Source: Tetmemena sp. SeJ-2015 (Eukaryota; Ciliophora; Spirotrichea; Sporadotrichida; Oxytrichidae). Taken from it: DNA of 64,000 nt. Numbering within the stretch: position 1 is the first letter of the stretch; every line of letters begins with the position of its first letter. The stretch covers positions 1-64,000 of the forward strand of contig JAJKFJ010021897.1 in the NCBI GenBank assembly GCA_027382625.1. Reading direction: 5' to 3'. The notes under the pieces are model-generated. The model worked only from the letters and a program-made list of their open reading frames with translations, was not told the DNA's origin and searched no databases. Shown here piece after piece: positions 57,342-64,000 of this stretch. Position numbers and translations under genes: made by a program.

Positions 57342-60300
57342 ATGTCTAAAAAGCAGCAGCCCTAGCTTTTAAGCAAAGAACTCATGAAAGAACTTGGAGT
57401 TGTAAGTTTCAATAACAAACATAGGCTATATTATAAACTACTAGTACATAAACTTGACTTACTCTTTATTCATTATATTCATAGACTAGTGTAAAAGACT
57501 TATTGTCCTCAACTAAGAAGTCGAGTGGCTCATCTGACTTGAAGAAAGCCTCAGCCAAGTAAAAGGAGAGAGAGAAGAAGAAGCTCAGGAAACTTATTGA
57601 GAAAAAATCTAAGCAAGATAAGATGAAGCAGATTTTGGAATCACTGCAGACCCACAAAGATGACATAAAGGAAGAGCAGTATGATAAACTGCAGAGTGCA
57701 AAGCATCTGGGATAGCATCATAGGAAAAATAGTGATAATAATAACAATAGCAAGTCCAACTCTAGAAGACAGTCGATGCATGAGAGAGATCTCACTATAG
57801 AGGAATAAGAGCAAGAGGCTCAGTAGCAAGCTGCAGTTGATCAATACAATAGGTAAAGACCGGTCATAGAAGAGGAAACTAGAGAAAGAGTAGAGCAGGG
57901 ATTCAATAATATGGAGGACGTGATAAGATAACTAAAAAGGAATTTGGAAGAAAGAGAGCGAGAGGAATAAGAGTAAGACTCAGATGTTGAAGAGAAGAAA
58001 AGACTCCAGGATTATAATTAGAAACTTACCTTTGTCAATCTGAAGGACAGGTAAAGGTACCAGCAAAGCAATAACTTGTCAAATGATCAGATAAGCAAAG
58101 CTTCTGCCTTTAAATAGACCTAAAAAGATAATGAAGAGAAAAATGTGGAGGCAGGAAAAGAAAGCTAGCTTCCTATAATAAATTACGAGCGTGAGATAAT
58201 GGAGAGTGTCGAAAATCAAATAGTAACTATAGTTTGTGGAGAGACTGGAAGTGGAAGTCTACTTAGATTCCTCAATTCCTTCTCAATGCTAACAAGCACA
58301 ATCCTTGGAAGTTTGCGAATTCCTCTGAGAAACTATTGGTTGGAATCACTCAACCCAGAAGAGTTGCTGCAGTGAGTTTAGCTCAAAGAGTATCCGATGA
58401 AGTGAAATCAAAGCTTGGAGAATTAGTAGGGTATCAAATTAGATACGACTCTGAATTTTTCTCAAAAGAGAAGACACAGGTTAAGTTCATGACTGATGGT
58501 ATCCTCCTTAAAGAAATAGAACAAGACTTTCTCTTGAGACACTACTCAGTTATTATTGTAGATGAAGCCCATGAAAGGTCTTTAAACTCTGATATCCTTG
58601 TCAGCTTGCTTACAAGAATAGCTGAAGCAAGATGTGATTTAGCCTATAAAGAAAGGTAATCTAGAAATTGTTTTATTTTCATTTAAGTAATCTGCGACTG
58701 AAGGGAAAATGACCCCGCCTTTGCGCTTGATAATTATGTCTGCTACTCTTCGTGTGGAAGACTTTAGAGAGAACAAGCGACTCTTTCCAAATAAAGCTCC
58801 TTAGGTGATCAAAGTGGAGGCGAGATAGTTCCCAGTGTCAATTCACTATAATAAAGTTACTAAAGAAGATTACGTGGAGGAAGCTTATAGGAAGATTGTA
58901 AAAATCCATACCACTCTCCCTTAAGGTGGAATCCTAGTATTCGTGACAGGTAAGAAGGAAATTATGTACCTATGCCGCAGACTCTAAATGGAATTATAAA
59001 GTAATAAGAGGATATTAATGTCTTTCATTTTTATAAACAAGAAAGGAAGCAGGAAATTAATGAATTAAAAGAGACAAAGATCTGAGAGTTAGCAGTCAGA
59101 AGAGCTGATGCCTGACTATTCAAATCTTGAGGGATATCAAAAGTCTGGAGAAGAAGAAGCACCGCTCAGAGTTCAAGTCATGCCCCTATATTCTCTTATT
59201 TTCTAGAATATTTTATCTCAGTTAAACCCAGAAAAGCAGTACAAGGTGTTCTAAAGCCCCAAACCTGGCCATAGGTTGATAGTCATTTCTACTAATGTCG
59301 CAGAAACATCAGTGACAATACCAAACGTAAGGTATGTTATTGACTCAGGAAGAGCTAAAGAAAAAGTCTTCGACAAGAAATTACAAATCTCCTAGTTCAA
59401 AGTTATCAAATTATAAGATATGTATTCTAAAAGTTGAATGGATATCTCAAGCTTCCGGCGAGCAAAGGGCTGGTCGTGCAGGTAGAACAGGCCCTGGCCA
59501 TTGTTACAGACTCTACTCCTCTGCTTTATTTTCCAAGCTTGAGAAGTACTCCTCGCCTGAGATAATGAAGACTCCTCTCGAGTAGACTCTTCTTTAATTG
59601 AAAGCTATGGGTGTGGAGGATTTATTGAGGTTCCCTTATGTGACTAAACCACCCACTCAGGCAATTAAAGCAGCTATAAGATAGCTTTGCATTCTGGGTG
59701 CTTTCGACTTAGATCAGAACTCTAAGAGCCTGCTGAACTAAACTTAAAATGATGTTGAGGATTACTTGCAAAGTGGAAGAGACACCTTCATGACTTGGAC
59801 TTAAGACCCAACTACAATAAATCAGCTAGGTCTCCTGCTTTCTAAGATCCCAATAGCGCCTAAGTTTGCAAAGATGCTAGTTGTGAGTGCGAAGTACGGG
59901 CTGCTCAGATACGCAATTATGATTGTCGCTTGCATGAGCGTGTCTGAGATTTTCCTTCCACAGGATTTCAAAGAGCAAGAGCTGCTTGGTGGTGATGATG
60001 ACTAAGATGAAATAAAAAATTGGATTTTAATGGGGTATATTAAATGAGGAAGGTCAAAACTAAGATAGGGATCTTATAACTTCAATTGATGTGCAGAGGA
60101 AGGAAGCTTAACAAAAGGCTCTGGCAAAATAGATCAGGGAAAAACGTACTCTAGCTATGTAAGCGATCAGAGAACAAAGATCGAAGTGGCAGAGTGAGAG
60201 GAAGTGACCTCATTTTGTTTGCAAAGCTTATGTCAGACTACTTTACCTATATCAACGACAAAGATTATTAATTTTTAAGATCAGATTTTAAAGAAGCCTA

Positions 60301-61509
60301 GTTACAAGCTGATGATAAAAACAGTGTAATAAAGTATGAGTTCCTTTCTTTCGAAAAGAGAATGTAATCATTCTGTAAAATTCACAAACTTTAAGATAAA
60401 GCCATGAAAGAAGTATACTATAGATTAAATAAGTTAGCATCTTTAAATTTATTATTTTTCTTTACATTTCCTCTCCTTGCAGCTGCAAAGAATCTTTTTC
60501 GATTAAGATTTGGGAGAGGCCTTTGAGCAAAATAAGAAGTTTAACTTGGCCTCAGATAAAATAGATAACCTACTTCAGAATAAGAAGCAGTCCTCTAGCA
60601 AATAATCATTAGTGGACTTTGTGAAAATCTGGCTAGGAAATGCCCAATCTTCGATGCAAATGGAAATGAGATTAAGCAAACTAATAAAATGAAGGCGAGT
60701 TACGAATCTTAAGAGTCTAAGGATAAACTCTAACTTCTAAAGATAAATTAAGTTTAGTATTCGTTTTTTATCTTCACCCTTATTCCTTGATTTCGAAGGA
60801 GAAGCCTGAATGGGTTGTTTATTAAGAAATCTATGCTTTGCAAAGTCCAGAGTCAGGCAAGATGAAGTACTATCTCAAAGGTGCAACAAGGATTGATAAT
60901 CTGAATTGGATGTATAACTTAGCCAGTCCAGTTCTTCTCTAAACTTCCAAGCCAATTACTGATCAAAATAACTCCTAGGCTAATCAACTTGACTTGAAAC
61001 TAGCCAGAGCTATGACTATGAAGGAGAACAAGTCCCTCATAAATAACAACCAATTGTTTACATATATTTATACAATCATCTTCTATGATAAGTAGACAGA
61101 TTAAGTGATGGTGTATGTGAGAGTTTTCTACGGCTCTCAAAGATGGCCTCTTAACATTCAGGCAGTGCCTCTGACTTCACTCAAGGACTCTCTATCTCTT
61201 GAGGAATACTATTCGTATTTTGCTTACTCTTTGCTTGAGGGTTAAATCTTTTCTGACATGGCTCATTTGAAGAAGCTATATGTTGCTTCAACCAAAGAAG
61301 TTTTAGAAAAGGGAAGCATCAGTTAGAGGGTTATGAGACTTATAGGTGCTTTAAAGCAGCATGGATTAGACTCTAAGCATAAACTGAATGAGAAATGGAA
61401 TGGAAAGGGAGAGACTAGCAATCCCTACTTCTTGATGGACGTTCTTCAGCTCTGGCTCAACGACCAAGGTAAAAATTAACTCAAATCTAAATGGCCTCCT
61501 TAAAAGTGA
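57342..61509 (+). CDS. DHX37: DEAH-box RNA helicase, DHX37/Dhr1 type
   Basis: The family releases U3 snoRNA from pre-40S ribosomes in the nucleolus. The start at 57342 gives [20 protein letters not shown] long charged N-terminal region follows. Helicase motifs are [12 protein letters not shown](KS)TQIPQF (Walker A; one A missing at about 58254), [17 protein letters not shown] (Ia), [17 protein letters not shown] (DEAH, II), [13 protein letters not shown] (III), [14 protein letters not shown] (V) and [16 protein letters not shown] (VI). Then come the winged-helix/ratchet region ([20 protein letters not shown]) and an OB-fold with [20 protein letters not shown], typical of DHX37. [10 protein letters not shown] and PEWVVYQEI favour DHX37 over DHX8/15/16. 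Three IESs and a 50 nt GT-AG intron (about 60433-60482) are seen, with slips near SDLILFAKL and VDFCENL. Confidence 0.9.
58656..58686. other. IES, 31 nt, pointer GTAATCT
   Basis: GTAATCT at 58656-58662 and 58687-58693. Removing 31 nt joins LAYKER to [18 protein letters not shown]. Reading it as a GT-AG intron (32 nt) would shift the frame, so elimination as DNA fits better. Confidence 0.8.
59399..59429. other. IES, 31 nt, pointer AAAGTT
   Basis: AAAGTT at 59399-59404 and 59430-59435. Removal deletes a TGA and joins KLQISQFKV to [17 protein letters not shown] (motif VI). Confidence 0.85.
60734..60771. other. IES, 38 nt, pointer CTTC
   Basis: CTTC at 60734-60737 and 60772-60775. Removal joins SKDKLQL to [16 protein letters not shown] of the OB-fold. 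Confidence 0.7.
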
Positions 61510-61514
61510 ATAGT

Positions 61515-62050
61515 AAAAGATAGAAGAAGTAACTCAATCTGACTTACACTTTGCATTTAATTAATCTTGATTTCATTCTAATTCATAATGGACCATATTT
61601 GCATACTGAAACTGCAATCGAAACTTAGATTATCAGTGAAAAATAAATACAGAGAGTAGTACTCAATCATAAAAAATAGTCTTGACTTAATTGAGATTTA
61701 AACTATTGAAGGATTATTAATTAAGTTAAGAGGGTATGATTATATTAACAACCAAAACATAGAGTTTAATTGCATAAATTATAATTATCATATCAAAATA
61801 TTAGAAACTTCGCAAATGGAATAGAGAGACCAATAAGAGTGGGGCCAATTACAACAACATTTGCAAACACATGAGTTAAGTTTGGTGCAAGATTTTAACT
61901 AGGAAAATAGGAACCGCAATTTACTTTATAAATGTTGAGGATGATATAATTTTAATTCACTTGGACTGAATCTCACAAATATACCTCAGTTTAAGAGTTA
62001 TTATAAAAATAATTTTTCAATTAAACTTATGATACTCTTACATTAACATA
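61515..62050. other. AT-rich intergenic region
   Basis: No supported frame between the helicase and the next gene. Several A/T runs are present. Confidence 0.4.
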
Positions 62051-62079
62051 AGATATGATGTTTGATATTTGAGTTAAGA

Positions 62080-64000
62080 GAAGGCTTAGAGATCAAAGCG
62101 AGGAGTGGGTCCGAAATAGGGATCAGTGTCTTCTGTGAGTAGAGCAAATGAGCAGCACGCTGTTCCCTCCAATAGAGGGAACCAGATTAAACTTCAAGGT
62201 TTAAAAGAATATGAAACTTAGCCAGTGCCACCTATAATGATCACGAATAACCACAGTCACTTTGTATTCAATAGTTTAAATTGCTTCTTTTTCTTGTTGA
62301 AGAAGGAAACAGTTTGAATGAAAGCAAGTTGTTCGAACTCTCTCCAGTTTTGCCTTAAGGAGCAGTCAAATTAGACAAGTTTAGTGGATTTGAGGAGTTT
62401 CAGTCTCTCAATAAGTCACTCATTCAGTCTATCTAAAACAAGTCACTTATCAATGCTCAAGCAAATAATTTCAATTCTTGTAATTTATTCTAAAGCATCT
62501 TACGAGAGTCAACTAAAGTCATTATGAATATGTGTATTATAGAAGATATAGTTGATTTAACTAAAGAAATCGCACTTGATGCAATATCTGGAGAGCAAGA
62601 GAAACAAAACTTTCAAGTTACCCAGAGTCATGCAATAGCAACTCAATCTAGTCAGGGCTAAAGTTCCAAACACTGCTCCAAAAGAATCAACGTCATATCG
62701 AAGCAGCAAGGCTTCTATTCTCCCATGCCGAATCATTCAATTATATAAGCATATTAGAATGGTAATTTTTCGAATGCAGATTTGACAAACTCGTCAAGCT
62801 TTACTTTTAACAGTGGCCGATTCGACACTAATTCTAAGAACCAGAAAATTGCTCATCAAGAGACAGCTATAAAAGAATCAAATATAGAATTGTATCTTGA
62901 AACAATTTGGGTTTAAATTTCTCATTAGAAGAAATTCTTATTCCCCTTGTAATTTATTTGATATTAAATTAAAAAATAATTTTATTGGCAATACTTTCTA
63001 ATTATCGGATTACGATATATAGGATTCTACTTTAGAAAGGCCCAAATTCTACCAAGCCAAACCATAGCCACTTACAGCTATAGCAAATCAAAGACACCAT
63101 AAGATTTAGGCAAACTTGAACAAGCTACAGTATGTTGGAATTGGAAATCAAATGATGAACGAGGAAGAATTTGAAAAATTCAAATAGTTAACTGATTTTT
63201 GGAGGCTAAATAAAAATACTAAGCCTTCAACACCAAATATTGAAAGGTCATCATTTATATTAGAATGCTTGTTAAAGTTTATTAATTTAGGACAATCAAA
63301 ATCAAAACAATAAAAACTTATGAAAGTTTGTTATCTCCATAGCAAAGCTAATAAGAATTAGCAAAATTATTTAATCTTCTTATTCTTCTATATATTAAAA
63401 TTTCTTATGATAGTAATGAATATAGTATTCATCCAGGCATGCTTACAAAATCAGTAGCCTTGGCTAATAACGATGCTCTAGAGAATTCTTAGTTACTCCA
63501 AGACGCTGGAGGCAGCAGTATGATAGTCTAGAGCACTGGAGTCAAATTCTTCCAAAGAAGAAACCAGAGTAAGGATTATAGTGAAATCTAATATGGAGTC
63601 TAAAGTGTAGCACATCAACCTGTAAATCTAAAATTCAGCTTCAATAGAGGCCTAAGTGAGGCAACTAAAATCTATACAGCCAAGGCGCCAGGTAACTATC
63701 TAGAGAAACTCATCTCCAAGAGGTAAAAGAAGAAAGGCCATCAAGATGAAATAACTGAGATGAGTAGGACTAGCCAAGGAATCGGTGCTCACAGTAAACA
63801 TGATGCGATCATTGACATCAGAACTAACGAATAAGCAAAAGTAAGCCAAGCTGATGGAAACCACATTTATTCTCTATTTTCCACACTGCTCATTTTTATG
63901 CTGTAACTAGCTCTAATACTCCTAAGTACAAGCAGAGTGGCTTGCCTAAAGCAACGAAGAGCACATTTTATAGCCCTGGAATGAAAAACACTTCAAAAGC
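62080..64000 (+). CDS. Unknown polar protein (partial, runs off window end)
   Basis: The frame reads RGVGPKQGSVSSVSRANEQH, then LKEYETQPVPPIMITNNHSH. After a 38 nt IES it continues NESKLFELSPVLPQGAVKLD and FEEFQSLNKSLIQSIQNKSL, then Ser/Asn/Gln-rich sequence (LTNSSSFTFNSGRFDTNSKN). After an AT-rich break near 62950-63000 come HHKIQANLNKLQYVGIGNQM and, after another near 63250-63430, SVALANNDALENSQLLQDAG with GLSEATKIYTAKAPGNYLEK. No domain is recognised. The start is not visible: an in-frame TGA lies just upstream of about 62065, so a 5' exon or MDS is missing. Confidence 0.5.
62273..62310. other. IES, 38 nt, pointer AGTTT
   Basis: AGTTT at 62273-62277 and 62311-62315. Removal joins HSHFVFNS to LNESKLFELSPVLP in frame. 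Confidence 0.7.

Overview
This window looks like germline (micronuclear) DNA of a spirotrich ciliate, most likely a stichotrich of the Oxytricha/Stylonychia kind. TAA and TAG sit inside every conserved reading frame where glutamine fits, and TGA is the only stop. Coding frames are broken by short AT-rich blocks that lie between 2-10 nt direct repeats. Removing one block plus one repeat copy restores the conserved protein each time. These are internal eliminated sequences (IESs) and their pointers. Canonical GT-AG introns of about 30-60 nt are also present. The main discovery is a scrambled gene, a serine carboxypeptidase. MDS means macronuclear-destined segment. Its MDSs 1,3,5,7,8,9 lie in order on the + strand at 29.2-31.5 kb, while MDSs 2,4,6 lie inverted at 26.55-26.87 kb, with a different gene in between. 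Matching pointers of 7-13 nt define every scrambled junction.

Layout. 0-10.9 kb: tail of an unknown gene, then a series of minus-strand genes (an MGACC-type lipidated-looking Gln-rich protein, Gln/Asn-rich unknowns, two small membrane proteins). 11-18.3 kb, minus: a TPR-containing Gln-rich gene, an acidic low-complexity gene, and a CHAT-protease/NB-ARC STAND protein that resembles an NLR. 18.5-21.1 kb, minus: three unknowns, one with a likely membrane segment. 21.1-22.3 kb: non-coding, with a 121 bp direct repeat and a hairpin followed by a T-run. 22.4-26.4 kb, plus: pyruvate dehydrogenase E1 alpha and an RBR E3 ligase. 26.5-31.5 kb: the scrambled carboxypeptidase around an unknown gene. 31.5-37.4 kb, plus: a large protein with several nucleoside diphosphate kinase-like modules. 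37.4-41.1 kb, minus: a SNARE-like protein and a PIG-B-type GPI mannosyltransferase. 41.4-43 kb, plus: a calcium-dependent protein kinase. 44-46.9 kb, minus: a coiled-coil protein and a DMT-type transporter. 47.5-52.1 kb, plus: a probable RNase H2 subunit B with a C-terminal PIP box, then a prion-like Gln/Asn-rich protein. 52.2-56.8 kb, minus: a coiled-coil protein and an NBR1-type autophagy receptor. 57.3-61.5 kb, plus: a DHX37/Dhr1-type DEAH helicase. The window ends inside another unknown plus-strand gene.

The genes are mostly unrelated housekeeping functions, and no operon logic is visible. With one stop codon, long open frames arise easily by chance, so unrecognised genes here rest on composition and continuity and carry low confidence. 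Many conserved frames also contain single-base slips in short homopolymers, best read as assembly indels. Gene ends are therefore approximate where no family guides them. All translations were read by eye with TAA/TAG as Gln.
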